Positions 25,914-34,512 are shown, numbered from the stretch's first letter. The stretch is 64,000 bases of DNA from DASXVX01 sp036504075 (GCA_036504075.1 DASXVX010000086.1:1-64000); one strand, 5' to 3'. Made by a program: numbers and translations. Notes: generated by a model from the sequence alone, not told the origin.

Positions 25914-25943
25914 CGCCCCGTGACCTGCGGAGGCCACGGGGCG
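25914..25943 (-). terminator. Intercistronic hairpin between phnD and phnC
   Basis: CGCCCCGTGACCT (25914-25926) pairs with AGGCCACGGGGCG (25931-25943) with one mismatch. It has no long U-tract, so partial termination or mRNA 3'-end protection of phnD is likely. Confidence 0.65.
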
Positions 25944-25983
25944 CCCTCTCTACTGAATCAAACGGCCGGCGCGTCAGCGCCTG

Positions 25984-26958
25984 CTACTTCTTCTTCTGCA
26001 ACTCGGCCTTCAGGTCGATGCCCATGGCCTTGGCGGTATCGGCGACGACCTGGTAGTCGGCGTCCTTGGAAGGAGCGAACGCGTCGATGGTGTACAGGGA
26101 CTGCAGAACCTTGACGCCGTCGGGATCCTTGGAGTACTTCACGAAGGCGTCGGTGATCTTCTGGACGAGATCGGCCGGCAGGTCCTTGCGGACAGAGATG
26201 CCGTCGTTCGGAATCCAGTCGGTGAAGGCGACCTGGACCAGCTTCTCCTTGACGTCCGGGAAGTCCTTGACCAGGGTATCGCGGGCATCTTCGAAGGACC
26301 AGGCGGCGTCGACAACCTTGTTGTAGACGCTGTTCACGGCTTTGTCGTGACCGCCGGCGTTCATGACGTCGGAGAAGAACTTGCCCGGGGCGATGTCGAT
26401 GCCGATGTTCTTCAGGTAGAAAGCCGGGAACAGGTAGCCGGAGGTCGACCCCGGATCGACGAAGGCCAGCTTCTTGCCCTTGAGGGCGTCGAAGGTCGCC
26501 TTGCACTTCGGGTCGGCCTTCGCGTCGCAGACCGGAATGTTGTCGGCCTTGCGAGTGGTCAGCTGGGCCCGATACTGGAAGTTGCCCTTGCGGACCGACT
26601 TCAGAATGGTGATGACGCCGTAGTCGTTATGGGCGGCGACATAGCTGAATGCGTTCAGGAAGCCGATGTCGACCTGCTTGGAGCCCATGCCTTCGACCAC
26701 GCCGGCGAAGTTGCTGCCGACAAACGTGGTGACGGTGATGCCCAGTTCCTTGGACAGGAAGTCGCTCATGGGCTTTACCTTGTCGGAAATGCCGGCGGCA
26801 TCCTGAGACGGCACGAAACCGATGACCAGCTTCTCGATCTTGGGAGCGGGGGGCGTAGCAGGGGCTGCCGGTTTGGGCGCCTCAGCAGGCTTGGAAGCGC
26901 TGCAGCCAACCAGGGCCAGAAGCGTCAAAGCCAGGGCGCCGGCGAGAAACTTCTTCAT
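25984..26958 (-). CDS. phnD: Phosphonate/phosphate ABC transporter substrate-binding lipoprotein PhnD
   Basis: 324 residues. Lipoprotein signal LALVGC (Cys19), then a Pro/Ala linker (about 22-40) and the PhnD-like periplasmic-binding fold. Motifs are VIGFVPSQDAAG, KQVDIGFLNAFSYVAA, LAFVDPGSTSGYLFPAFYL and FTDWIPNDGISVRKDLP. The conserved Asp/Ser/Tyr positions that hold phosphonate-type ligands appear present. The start at 26958 has GGAGG upstream and gives a clean lipoprotein signal, unlike the M at 26979. First gene of the phnDCEE operon. Confidence 0.94.
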   Translation of the reverse strand: MKKFLAGALALTLLALVGCSASKPAEAPKPAAPATPPAPKIEKLVIGFVPSQDAAGISDKVKPMSDFLSKELGITVTTFVGSNFAGVVEGMGSKQVDIGFLNAFSYVAAHNDYGVITILKSVRKGNFQYRAQLTTRKADNIPVCDAKADPKCKATFDALKGKKLAFVDPGSTSGYLFPAFYLKNIGIDIAPGKFFSDVMNAGGHDKAVNSVYNKVVDAAWSFEDARDTLVKDFPDVKEKLVQVAFTDWIPNDGISVRKDLPADLVQKITDAFVKYSKDPDGVKVLQSLYTIDAFAPSKDADYQVVADTAKAMGIDLKAELQKKK

Positions 26959-27351
26959 AAACGTGTGACCTCCGTCCATCTGTATGAGTTACCTGTGTGT
27001 TAATGGTAGCCGTGCAGAAATTTCGCTGTACGCTCGGCTTTCCCTGCCATTGGGGTGAAAATAACCAGGGTGATCCTACTGGCACTGAGGCAACATAGAA
27101 TGGGGCGGTTCTGCGCAGCGCGAGCTGCCGACGGCGGCTCCAGTGTCATTTCCAGCCGTCGCGTTCGCCTTCGCCTGATGGCGGAGTAAGCAAAAAGCGC
27201 CAGTGAAATAGTCCGTCAGCCGACCGATATGGTTCATAAATGCCTCATGCTCCACCACCCGTTTTATGGTATACTCCCTGGAGAATGGGGTAGGCGAGTG
27301 AGCAGTCACTCCACCTTCATAGTTGATTACTCACGCAGGGGGTTGGATGTA
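26959..27351. other. Divergent promoter region of phnD and the YumC-type reductase
   Basis: No gene seen. Toward the reductase a TATACT box at 27270-27275 is preceded by TGG (extended -10, TGn). Toward phnD no clear promoter hexamers stand out. No riboswitch fold is recognised. Confidence 0.5.
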
Positions 27352-28365
27352 GTGACCACCGAAAAGGAACTCTTTGACATCACGATCGTCGGTGCCGGAC
27401 CCGCTGGTTTGTTTGGCGTCTTCTACGCCGGCATGCGCGGCATGAAGACCAAGGTGATTGAAGCCCTTCCCGAGGTGGGCGGCCAGCTGACGGCCCTCTA
27501 TCCGGAAAAGGACATTTTCGATGTCGGCGGTTTCGCGGTCATCAACGCCAAGAAGCTGGTCGAAGGCAACAAAAAGCAGGCCGACCACGCCAATCCGGAC
27601 GCCACGTACGTCTTTGAGCAGCGCGTGGAAGAGCTGATGAAGCTCGAAGATGGCTCCTTTGAGCTCGTGACCCATACGGGCCAGCACCACTACTCCAAGT
27701 GCGTGGTTCTGACCGCCGGTATCGGCGCCTTCGAACCCAACCGGATTCCGAACGAGACCGCCCGCCAGTACGAAGGCAAGGGCGTCGTGTATAGCGTCGT
27801 CAATCTGCCCCAGTACACCGGCAAAAAAGTCCTCGTGGTCGGCGGCGGCGACTCCGCCATCGACTACTCGCTCATGACCGAGCCGGTGGCGACCAAGGTC
27901 ACCCTCATCCACCGCCGCGACGGCTTCCGGGCCCACCAGGAGTCCCTGAACAACCTGGCCAAGTCCAAAGTCGACGTGAAGATGTTCTACGAGCTGCGCC
28001 GGGTGGAAGGCGACGGCGACAAGGTCACCAAGGCCGTCATTTTCGACAACCGCTCGGGCGAGGAGACCGTGCTCGACGTCGATTTCGTCGTCCTGGGCAC
28101 CGGCTTCAAGGCCTCCCTGGGCAAGATGGTCGAATGGGGCCTCGCCTTTGAAGGCGGCAAGCAGATCAAGATCGATACCACCGGCCAGACCAACATCCCC
28201 GGCGTCTTTGCCGCCGGCGACATCACCTGGTACCCCGGCAAGATCCGCCTGATCGCGACCGGCTACGGCGAAGTCGCAACCGCCGTCAACAACGCCGCTG
28301 CGTACATCAATCCCGGCTGGGCTGCGTTCCCCGGCCACTCCAGCGCCGGCGACGCCCACAAGTAA
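27352..28365 (+). CDS. Ferredoxin/flavodoxin-NADP+ reductase, YumC type
   Basis: 337 residues. It resembles thioredoxin reductase but lacks the CxxC disulfide pair, as in type 2 ferredoxin-NADP reductases of Firmicutes. The FAD motif is VGAGPAGLFG (about 14-23) and GGQLTALYPEKDIFDVGGF is typical of YumC. The NADPH motif VVGGGDSAIDYS (about 165-176) precedes HRRDGFRAHQ, and the C-terminal FAD contact is FAAGDITWYPGK. It exchanges electrons between NADPH and ferredoxin/flavodoxin in the cytosol. Start GTG 27352, with AGGGGG 8 nt upstream. A strong terminator follows. Confidence 0.92.
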   Translation: MTTEKELFDITIVGAGPAGLFGVFYAGMRGMKTKVIEALPEVGGQLTALYPEKDIFDVGGFAVINAKKLVEGNKKQADHANPDATYVFEQRVEELMKLEDGSFELVTHTGQHHYSKCVVLTAGIGAFEPNRIPNETARQYEGKGVVYSVVNLPQYTGKKVLVVGGGDSAIDYSLMTEPVATKVTLIHRRDGFRAHQESLNNLAKSKVDVKMFYELRRVEGDGDKVTKAVIFDNRSGEETVLDVDFVVLGTGFKASLGKMVEWGLAFEGGKQIKIDTTGQTNIPGVFAAGDITWYPGKIRLIATGYGEVATAVNNAAAYINPGWAAFPGHSSAGDAHK

Positions 28366-28381
28366 GTAAGCAATCGAAGCC

Positions 28382-28416
28382 GCCCTGCCGCCCGTCCGGG
28401 CGGCAGGGCTTTTTTG
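28382..28416 (+). terminator. Intrinsic terminator
   Basis: GCCCTGCCGCCCG (28382-28394) pairs perfectly with CGGGCGGCAGGGC (28397-28409), followed by seven T residues. Confidence 0.95.
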
Positions 28417-28528
28417 TTGCTGAAAAGATGCGTCACAGCCGTGCAGGCTAAGATGACCCCCATGTGGAAAGGGTAATCCACAAAGGTTGTTCGCGCATCG
28501 CGCACTGACACCCAAGGAGGCCGGAGGC

Positions 28529-29224
28529 GTGCATCAGCGGCTGGAGCAGGTCCAGTGGCTCTTTTTCGATCCCTCGGTGCTGCTGAACGAGAACGACACC
28601 GACCGGGAGGCCCGCCGTCAGGTGGCAGCGGCCCTGGCGCGGCGCGGCCGCCCCGTGGACCAGGAGCAGGTGGAGAAGGCCTGGATGCAGGCGATTGCCG
28701 CCCCCCGGCCGGTCAACCCGCTGGTGGGCACCATTGCGGTGCTGACACAGGACCCCGGCACCGCCGCCGCCGTGTTAGACGAAGTCACCCGCAACACCCG
28801 CGCCCAGGACACGCTCTTCACGGGCACCCAACTGGCGCTGGGCGTGCTGCAGGCCCATTTCAAGCTGGGCATCATCGGGCCGCACCGGTTGCCGGGGACG
28901 CGGGCCCGGCTGGAGCGATTCCACCTGAACTTCCCGGTGGTGGCGCTCTCCGACGAACAGAACCTCTCTCACAAGCTGGATGCCGCCGGCCGCCCGGACA
29001 GCGCACTCTTCACGTGGGCGCTGCGAAAAGCGGGCTGTCCCGCCGCCCACGCCGCCTACGCCGGCGACCGGGTCGATGTGGGGCTCGGGCCGGCCAAATC
29101 CGTCGGCATGACCACCATCTGGCTGCGGCTGACCAACTATAAACTCCGCTACCCCCGCACGGCCACCGAAACGCCAGACCTCACCCTGAACGGGCTGAAC
29201 GAACTTGCCCAATTCGCGGGATAA
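28529..29224 (+). CDS. HAD-like hydrolase, motif I variant
   Basis: 231 residues from GTG 28529 (AAGGAGG and GGAGG upstream). The C-terminal motif YAGDRVDVGLGPAKSVGM is the GDxxxD/motif IV loop of HAD subfamily I enzymes. Motif I reads WLFFDPSVLL: the nucleophile Asp is present, but the usual second Asp two residues later is Ser, which may weaken general-acid catalysis. The helical cap includes EQVEKAWMQAIAA. Probably a cytosolic phosphatase-like protein, or a catalytically altered relative. It is not part of an obvious operon. Confidence 0.75.
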   Translation: MHQRLEQVQWLFFDPSVLLNENDTDREARRQVAAALARRGRPVDQEQVEKAWMQAIAAPRPVNPLVGTIAVLTQDPGTAAAVLDEVTRNTRAQDTLFTGTQLALGVLQAHFKLGIIGPHRLPGTRARLERFHLNFPVVALSDEQNLSHKLDAAGRPDSALFTWALRKAGCPAAHAAYAGDRVDVGLGPAKSVGMTTIWLRLTNYKLRYPRTATETPDLTLNGLNELAQFAG

Positions 29225-29285
29225 TTCCCCACTACATCGCCAATACGCCGCTGCGTCGAATCGGCCAGCCAGCGGGTGCGAACTG

Positions 29286-29294
29286 TGGTATAAT
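29286..29294 (+). promoter_or_regulatory. Extended -10 promoter of the cobalamin-riboswitch operon
   Basis: TGG-TATAAT at 29286-29294, a perfect -10 with a TGn extension. The -35 region (about 29266-29271) is poor. It sits about 20 bp before the riboswitch begins. Confidence 0.8.
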
Positions 29295-29311
29295 CTACCG
29301 TAGCTGAATAC

Positions 29312-29505
29312 GAACCCTTCCGGTGCCCCATTACGGGGAGAATCGGGAAGCCCTCAAAGGGCGCGGGCCCGCCACTGTAGTCGGGGAGCCTGCCGCAAAT
29401 GCCACCATTTTTGGGAAGGCGCGGCCAGGCGATGAACCGGAGTCAGGAGACCGGCCGGAAGGATACTTGGAGTTCGCCGTGCATCGCGAAGCTCCAGGGG
29501 ATTCT
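29312..29505 (+). ncRNA. Cobalamin (AdoCbl-type) riboswitch
   Basis: Conserved blocks appear in the right order: CCGGTGCC, AGAATCGGGAAG, GCGGGCCCGCCACTGTAG, GGGGAGCC, GGGAAGGCG, then GATGAACCGGAGTCAGGAGA with CCGGCC. This is the B12-box core. An intrinsic terminator follows at once, so cobalamin binding should stop transcription into cblT-cblS. About 29312-29465 is the aptamer; the rest is the expression platform. Confidence 0.95.
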
Positions 29506-29513
29506 GGACAGAT

Positions 29514-29540
29514 CCCCAGCCTTTAGGCTGGGGTTCTTTT
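29514..29540 (+). terminator. Riboswitch-controlled terminator
   Basis: CCCCAGCC (29514-29521) pairs with GGCTGGGG (29526-29533), then TTCTTTT. It directly precedes the cblT ribosome site AAGGAGGA. Confidence 0.92.
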
Positions 29541-29561
29541 ATTTCTCAAGGAGGAATTGCC

Positions 29562-30062
29562 ATGAAGCTCCGCTCCCTGACACTCGTGGCCGTGTTGATC
29601 GCCCTTTCTGCCGTCGGTGCCGCCGTGACCATTCCGGGCGTGCTGGGGACCCCTGCACTCGACTCGCTTCCCGGTTTCGTGGCGGGCTTCGTCCTCGGCG
29701 CCGCCCCTGGTGCCGCAGTGGGCGCCCTGGGCCACCTCTTTACCGCCGGACTTCACGGGTTCCCCCTCTCCCTGCCCATCCACCTGACCATCGCCGTGGA
29801 GATGGCGGCAATTGTGGCTTCGGGCGCATGGGCCCGGCGCCGGTTCGGCTGGGTGGCGGCTTCCCTCTGGTCCATCTTTGCCAACGGGGTCCTCGCACCG
29901 GCCCTCTTTCTGCCCTGGCCCGGGTTCGGCACAGCCTTCTTCGTGGCGGTCGTCCCCCAGATGATCGTGGCCAGCGCCATTAACGTCATCATCGCCGCCG
30001 CTGTCGGCAAGGCCCTGTTTGCGACCGGTGCCGCGGCTCCGTTTGTTTCGGAACAGGGCTAG
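29562..30062 (+). CDS. cblT: Alpha-ribazole transporter CblT (ECF S-component type)
   Basis: 166 residues with about five TM helices, a small Gly/Ala-rich membrane protein (LPGFVAGFVLGAAPGAAVGA and LPIHLTIAVEMAAIVASG) of the ECF substrate-binding type. Downstream of a cobalamin riboswitch and immediately before a cblS-like kinase, it matches the CblT-CblS pair of Listeria and Geobacillus, which salvages alpha-ribazole for the lower ligand of cobamides. ECF energising subunits are not in the window and would be shared from elsewhere. The assignment rests on context as well as sequence. ATG 29562 has AAGGAGGA upstream. Confidence 0.78.
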   Translation: MKLRSLTLVAVLIALSAVGAAVTIPGVLGTPALDSLPGFVAGFVLGAAPGAAVGALGHLFTAGLHGFPLSLPIHLTIAVEMAAIVASGAWARRRFGWVAASLWSIFANGVLAPALFLPWPGFGTAFFVAVVPQMIVASAINVIIAAAVGKALFATGAAAPFVSEQG

Positions 30063-30065
30063 GCC

Positions 30066-30791
30066 ATGGCCCACCGAGACGTACTGAGGGTACCCCTGCC
30101 GGACGGCTCCCACCTCGCCTTGACCTGCGACGTGGCCGCCGGCGTGGGGCCGAAGCCCATGGACGCCGTGGCCGCGCCGGGCGAGACTGTGGGACGGTTT
30201 ACGGCGCGGGTGGCCCTCCTCGAACTGGTAGCGGTCGGGGCCGAGCCGCTGGCCCTGGTGGACGGCCTCGCCGTGGAGCCGGGTCCCACGAGTCAGGCCA
30301 TTCTTGACGGCATCCGGGCGGAGCTGATCGCGGCAGGGATTCCGGACCTGCCGGTCACGGGCAGCCTGGAGAAGAACCTGCACACAACAATGACCGCCGT
30401 AACGGTCACGGCAGTCGGCCTGATTCGCTCCGGCCCGGCGAAGACGGGGCGGGCAGGGGACCGGCTGGTGGTGATTGGGGTGCCAAAGGTTGGCGGGGAG
30501 GTCCGCCTGGGCGACCCGACGCTGGCGGATGTGCCCGCCGCTCGGGCGCTGCTGCAGCACCCCGCGGTGCACGCCCTGATTCCCGCCGGGTCAGGCGGGG
30601 TGCTGCCGGAGTGTGAAGTGCTGGCGGCCGAGGCTGGATGCGACTTTCAACTGGACGAGCCCGAGGCTCCGTCATTGCGCAAGTCGGCCGGTCCCGCCAC
30701 GTGCCTCGTGGCGGCGGTGGACCCGGCCGCGGTGGCAGCGTTGGCGCAGCTTGTCCGGCAGCCGGTGTGGGCGGTCGGCAGGTTGGTATAA
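30066..30791 (+). CDS. cblS: Alpha-ribazole kinase CblS (AIR-synthase-like)
   Basis: 241 residues, 3 bp after cblT. The PurM/AIR-synthase fold shows DVAAGVGPKPMDAVAAPGE (about 18-36), LLELVAVGAEPLALVDGLA and SLEKNLHTTMTAVTVTAVG, with a Gly-rich ATP-binding segment RAGDRLVVIGVPKVGGEV. CblS phosphorylates alpha-ribazole to alpha-ribazole phosphate with ATP, bypassing CobT. Single-domain AIR-synthase relatives of this size next to a B12-regulated S-component fit that role. ThiL- or HypE-like kinases are less likely given the riboswitch. The 43-bp repeat array begins 20 bp downstream. Confidence 0.78.
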   Translation: MAHRDVLRVPLPDGSHLALTCDVAAGVGPKPMDAVAAPGETVGRFTARVALLELVAVGAEPLALVDGLAVEPGPTSQAILDGIRAELIAAGIPDLPVTGSLEKNLHTTMTAVTVTAVGLIRSGPAKTGRAGDRLVVIGVPKVGGEVRLGDPTLADVPAARALLQHPAVHALIPAGSGGVLPECEVLAAEAGCDFQLDEPEAPSLRKSAGPATCLVAAVDPAAVAALAQLVRQPVWAVGRLV

Positions 30792-31129
30792 CGTTTGAAT
30801 CGGCGCCGGCAGGGCTTCAGGTTACTGGGACGTTCCTGTCTTTCGGGTCACAAAAGGGTTTGGGTTACTGGGACGTTCCTGTCGTTCGGGTCACAAAAGG
30901 CTTTGGGTTACTGGGACGCTCCTGTCTTTCGGGTCACAAAAGGCTTTGGGTTACTGGCAGGCTCCTGTCGTTCGGGTCACAGCGGGCTTCAGGTTACTGG
31001 GAGGCAGAAGGTATACCTTCGAGCATGGCCGAAGTAGTGATCGCTGAGACTACCGGTTGCAGCGTGATCAGCATTTTTTCGTACTGGCGCGATCATGTAG
31101 GTACCACCGTGCCCAGGGGGAATGCCGCC
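30792..31129. other. Intergenic region carrying 43-bp repeats
   Basis: Between cblS and the TPR/SARP regulator. It is dominated by the repeat array (30811-31005); the remaining 120 bp form the leader of the regulator. No gene is seen. An in-frame ATG at 31025 could extend the regulator by 35 codons. Confidence 0.65.
30811..31005. repeat. 43-bp tandem repeat array A (about 4.5 units)
   Basis: GTTACTGGG occurs at 30821, 30864, 30907, 30950 and 30993, exactly 43 bp apart. Each unit carries CTTTCGGGTCACAAAAGGCT or close variants. The same core recurs in arrays B (38942) and C (47586), but the 13-bp segment between cores is array-specific. Confidence 0.9.
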
Positions 31130-33385
31130 ATGAAGGAACCGCTTAGTATCAACGCGTTTCGAAACTACCAGCCTCCCCCGGTCGTTGACATTTGGAAGCT
31201 ACTTGACGCCCGCGACTACCCGACGGCTGTCGCGGTTATTTGGTACGCAGTTTGCCGCGCCATCCAGGGGGAAGCGGACGTGTCGCTCAGAGATCTGTCA
31301 GCCTGGGTTGATGCCCTGCCCGAACCCTGGGACCGGGCTCCCGAAGTGAAGGGGACCCGTGCCTGGCTGCACATCCTCGAGCGGCGGCACACCCCCTCGC
31401 TCGTGCTACTCGAGGAGGTGGCCGACCACTGGATGCGGGAGTTGGAAGGGTCCCGGTCCGAAGAGGCCCGTGCCTGGCTCCTGAATATCCTCCCTGCCCA
31501 GGGCATCGCGTACGAATCGGTTGGTCGCCTGGAGCTGGCCAGGCGGGCTTTCGCCATGGCCCGGCAGTGGCTCCCCAAAGGCGATGCGCCCCTGAGGGTC
31601 GTCCGCCTTCTGGACGTGTCCGCTGATGAAGCGACGCGCCTGTTGGCCACGGACGCCAGCGGTTTCGCGGCCATGCTCCTGGATGCGCTGGCCTTCTTTC
31701 AGGCGCGGGATGACAAGAGCGGCCTGGCCCGGGTCGCCCACAACCTGGGCCACCAGTACCTGGACCGGGGTGATCCGGCCGCGGCCCGTTACTGGCTGGA
31801 GCGGGCGCTGGAGCTGAAGCAGAGTCAACAGGGATCCCTGTCCAGGGCCTATACCCTGGACAGCCTGGGTATTTGCTACCAGCAACTGGGCCTGCTTGCC
31901 GAAGCCCAGTCCGTGCTGGACCGGGTGCTGGCGCTTTCGGACAGGCTGGGTAGCACCGTCATGCAAGCCTATGCACTGTCGGACCTGGGGGACGTCTACC
32001 GGGACCGCGATGACACCGCTACCGCCCTGGAACTGTACCACAAGGCCCTGATCCTGAAGCAACAGGTGCGGGACACCTTCGGCATGGCCCGCACGCAGCT
32101 TTCGCTTTCCACGCTTTACCGGCGCCAGGGGCAGCCGGGTCTGGCGGCGGACTCAGCCGTGGAGGCTCTGACGCAGAGCCATGGCCTGCAGAACGCCGCC
32201 TTCCGAGATATGATCGATCTCCACGTGCACATTGCCGGTATTTTACTGGAAGCCGAGGGGGCAACTCCGGCCCTGAAGGCGGTTGTCCACCGGCTGGAGA
32301 CGAGGCAGGCATGGCGTTGGGTCGTCCTCGGCCAGTGGTACCTCGCACTGGCCGCTGGGCGGGCGGATGCCGGGGTGGATGTGTCGGCGCACCTCAATGC
32401 CGCACTCAACCAGGCCTCCCGCTGGCGCCATCTCCACTTGCTGGCGTTGGAACTGCCGGTCACGGCCGTCAACTGCAAGGCGGTGGTGGAACTAGGCATT
32501 TGCCCTGAGGCGCTTGCCGGGCTGGTCAAGCGGGCTACCCCGGGAGGACTGGCTGCTCTGCTGCATCACGTTCCCGCCGCCGCAGCCGTGGTGGCCGCCG
32601 CGGGCCGCATGGCCGAGGCGCGGGTCATGGGTCTACAGCTTCTCGGCACCTTCCGGGTTCTGCAGGCCGGCAGGGAAGTAGACTTGAGCGCGGCTCGATC
32701 ACAGAAAGCCATCTCGCTGTTCAAACTCCTGGCGGCCCGTCGGGGCAGGCCGACGACGCGGGAGCAGATCCTGGAAGCCATCTGGCCGGAGGCCGATCAG
32801 GAGGTGGCCGACCGCAGTCTTGAGGTGGCACTCTCCACCCTGCGCAAGCTTATGGATCCCCCCCGTGGGCCCTCGGTCATCCTGCGGCGAGGCCGGGGCT
32901 ACATGCTGAACCCCGAAGTAACGCTGGAGGTAGATGTGGACCGGTTCATCCACCACCTGGAGAAGGGGAACTGGTGGTGGCAGCGACGGCAGAAAGGGCC
33001 GGCGCTCTCGGAATGGCTGCTGGCGGAGTCGGTGTACGGCGGCGATTTTCTTCCCGATGACCAATATGAGGACTGGGCCACCGCCGATCGGGAGCGTCTG
33101 CGGGAGCAGTATCTGGACCTGGTACTTCGCCTCGGCGAATTGATGCTGGCTGAGGGGCGTTTCGACGAGACCGTGGAGCGGGCTAACCGGGTGCTGGCGG
33201 CCGATCCCATCCGGGAAACGGCCTACCGGCTTCTGATGCGCGCCTATGCCCGCCGAGGCGACCGAGCGGTGGCCCTGCGGGCTTCCCACCGTTGCGTCGA
33301 AGTGCTCAGACGGGAGTTGGGCGAGGAGCCCATGCCCGAGACCCAGGAATTGGCCCGGCGGATCCGGACGGGCGAGCGGGTTTGA
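31130..33385 (+). CDS. Large TPR regulator with C-terminal winged helix and BTAD (SARP-type)
   Basis: 751 residues. An N-terminal helical region (about 1-180) leads into TPR repeats (about 180-400, for example ARVAHNLGHQYLDRGDPAAA and AYTLDSLGICYQQLGLLAEA). A Trans_reg_C winged helix (about 500-600) shows LLGTFRVLQAGREVDL, REQILEAIWPEADQEVADRS and RRGRGYMLNP. A bacterial transcriptional activator domain (about 605-750) contains YGGDFLPDDQYEDW and ALRASHRCVEVLRRELGEEP. SARPs usually carry this pair at the N-terminus; here it is C-terminal and there is no NB-ARC ATPase. Start ATG 31130 has AGGGGG 9 nt upstream. Targets are unknown. Confidence 0.85.
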   Translation: MKEPLSINAFRNYQPPPVVDIWKLLDARDYPTAVAVIWYAVCRAIQGEADVSLRDLSAWVDALPEPWDRAPEVKGTRAWLHILERRHTPSLVLLEEVADHWMRELEGSRSEEARAWLLNILPAQGIAYESVGRLELARRAFAMARQWLPKGDAPLRVVRLLDVSADEATRLLATDASGFAAMLLDALAFFQARDDKSGLARVAHNLGHQYLDRGDPAAARYWLERALELKQSQQGSLSRAYTLDSLGICYQQLGLLAEAQSVLDRVLALSDRLGSTVMQAYALSDLGDVYRDRDDTATALELYHKALILKQQVRDTFGMARTQLSLSTLYRRQGQPGLAADSAVEALTQSHGLQNAAFRDMIDLHVHIAGILLEAEGATPALKAVVHRLETRQAWRWVVLGQWYLALAAGRADAGVDVSAHLNAALNQASRWRHLHLLALELPVTAVNCKAVVELGICPEALAGLVKRATPGGLAALLHHVPAAAAVVAAAGRMAEARVMGLQLLGTFRVLQAGREVDLSAARSQKAISLFKLLAARRGRPTTREQILEAIWPEADQEVADRSLEVALSTLRKLMDPPRGPSVILRRGRGYMLNPEVTLEVDVDRFIHHLEKGNWWWQRRQKGPALSEWLLAESVYGGDFLPDDQYEDWATADRERLREQYLDLVLRLGELMLAEGRFDETVERANRVLAADPIRETAYRLLMRAYARRGDRAVALRASHRCVEVLRRELGEEPMPETQELARRIRTGERV

Positions 33386-33485
33386 CTACTTCCCGACCGT
33401 GCGTCTCGGCGGTGCCACTCGTGCATAGAGATCCAGGCTCTGCCGCCGTGCCGCCCGAAGGTGACTACCTGCGCAGATGCACCCC

Positions 33486-33511
33486 GACCCCGGTCGTACC
33501 TGACCGGGGTC
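33486..33511 (+). terminator. Hairpin terminator after the TPR regulator
   Basis: GACCCCGGTC (33486-33495) pairs with GACCGGGGTC (33502-33511), followed by TCTCATG. Confidence 0.7.
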
Positions 33512-33661
33512 TCTCATGCAATCGGCCCGAATTCCCGGGCTCCCGGGCGCTTGCGCAGCCCACTGGGTCGCAGCCTGCGCGCGGAAAACGTAGGTGACCA
33601 CCGAACCAAATCGCGATCTGTACGTATATATCAATTGAAAGCAAGATTGGAGGTGATAAAG

Positions 33662-34357
33662 ATGGCATCAGACCCTGTGTCGAGGAACGGTGATGCGACC
33701 AACGGGAATCCGCCGGTGGCGCCGAAGATCCTGTATAACGACCGGCGCGTCGAGTACCTGAAGTCCAACCAGTACGAGCCCGGTTGTTGGATCCATTCCC
33801 CTGCCGCCGTAGAATTCTTTGCGGCCGCCGACAAACAGCTGACAAAGGTGGCCGAACTCCGGGGCGAGCGCGTCGGGCGCGTCGAGTACGTCCGGGGCGC
33901 CATGGTTGAGGGCAGCAAGACCGTTTACATCTACAACACCAAGGAGACCGACCCGGACCGCATCGAAGTCCGACGGTACGCGACCTCGGCCTGGATGATC
34001 CTGTCCAGCCTGCTGATTCCCGCCAAATTGAACATTACCAAGGGCTACCGGGAGCGCTTCGACGTCACCCTGGAGGAAGAAAGCCCGGTCGGACCGGCGC
34101 TGGCGATTGACCTGACCCGGGTGCTGGAGCGCCGCCGGGAGGCGAAGTCGACTAAGAAGACGACGGCGAGCAAGTCGGAGGCTCCGGCGAAGGTTGAAGC
34201 GCCGGCCAAGGCTGAGACGGTGGCGAAGGCTGAAGCGCCGGCCAAGGCTGAGACGCCGGCCAAGGCTGAAGCGCCGGCCAAGGCTGAAGCCCCGGCGAAG
34301 ACCGAGGCCCCGGCCGCCGGCAGCAGCCCGGCGGGGGGCCAGTCGGAAGGGGTATAG
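33662..34357 (+). CDS. Unknown protein with a KAEAPAK-repeat tail
   Basis: 231 residues, no signal peptide. Residues 1-155 form an unrecognised domain (YNDRRVEYLKSNQYEPG, VEYVRGAMVEGSKTVYIYN and SLLIPAKLNITKGYRERFDV). Residues 160-231 are Lys/Ala/Glu/Pro-rich, with repeated EAPAKAE and ETPAKAE blocks like histone-H1-type or surface-spacer tails. An excellent GGAGGTGATAAAG site precedes the ATG at 33662. Low-complexity repeats at the DNA level (near 34190-34310) could vary in length. It is monocistronic, with a perfect hairpin after the stop. Confidence 0.65.
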   Translation: MASDPVSRNGDATNGNPPVAPKILYNDRRVEYLKSNQYEPGCWIHSPAAVEFFAAADKQLTKVAELRGERVGRVEYVRGAMVEGSKTVYIYNTKETDPDRIEVRRYATSAWMILSSLLIPAKLNITKGYRERFDVTLEEESPVGPALAIDLTRVLERRREAKSTKKTTASKSEAPAKVEAPAKAETVAKAEAPAKAETPAKAEAPAKAEAPAKTEAPAAGSSPAGGQSEGV

Positions 34358-34378
34358 GCCACGGCACCGTTAGCGTGC

Positions 34379-34407
34379 GAAGCCCCTGCTGGTACAGCAG
34401 GGGCTTC
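34379..34407 (+). terminator. Perfect 13-bp hairpin
   Basis: GAAGCCCCTGCTG (34379-34391), loop GTA, complement 34395-34407. It lies between convergent genes ending at 34357 (+) and 34513 (-). Confidence 0.75.
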
Positions 34408-34512
34408 ATCGTCGCTGTTGCTGGCCGCACTCCGCTTCCGTGTGATCGGTATTCTTCATCCTGCGGTTGGATGAGCGCTGTTTTCACTTTCATTGCGTAT
34501 ACCGTCCTGCTG

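Noticed and set aside
23404..26958. A C-P lyase phosphonate catabolic operon
   Set aside because: Only transport genes phnD, phnC and two phnE are present; no phnG-M genes are seen.
30638..31129. A longer start for the TPR/SARP regulator
   Set aside because: The open frame extends through array A and into cblS, but only the ATG at 31130 has a convincing ribosome site; the ATG at 31025 is a weaker alternative.
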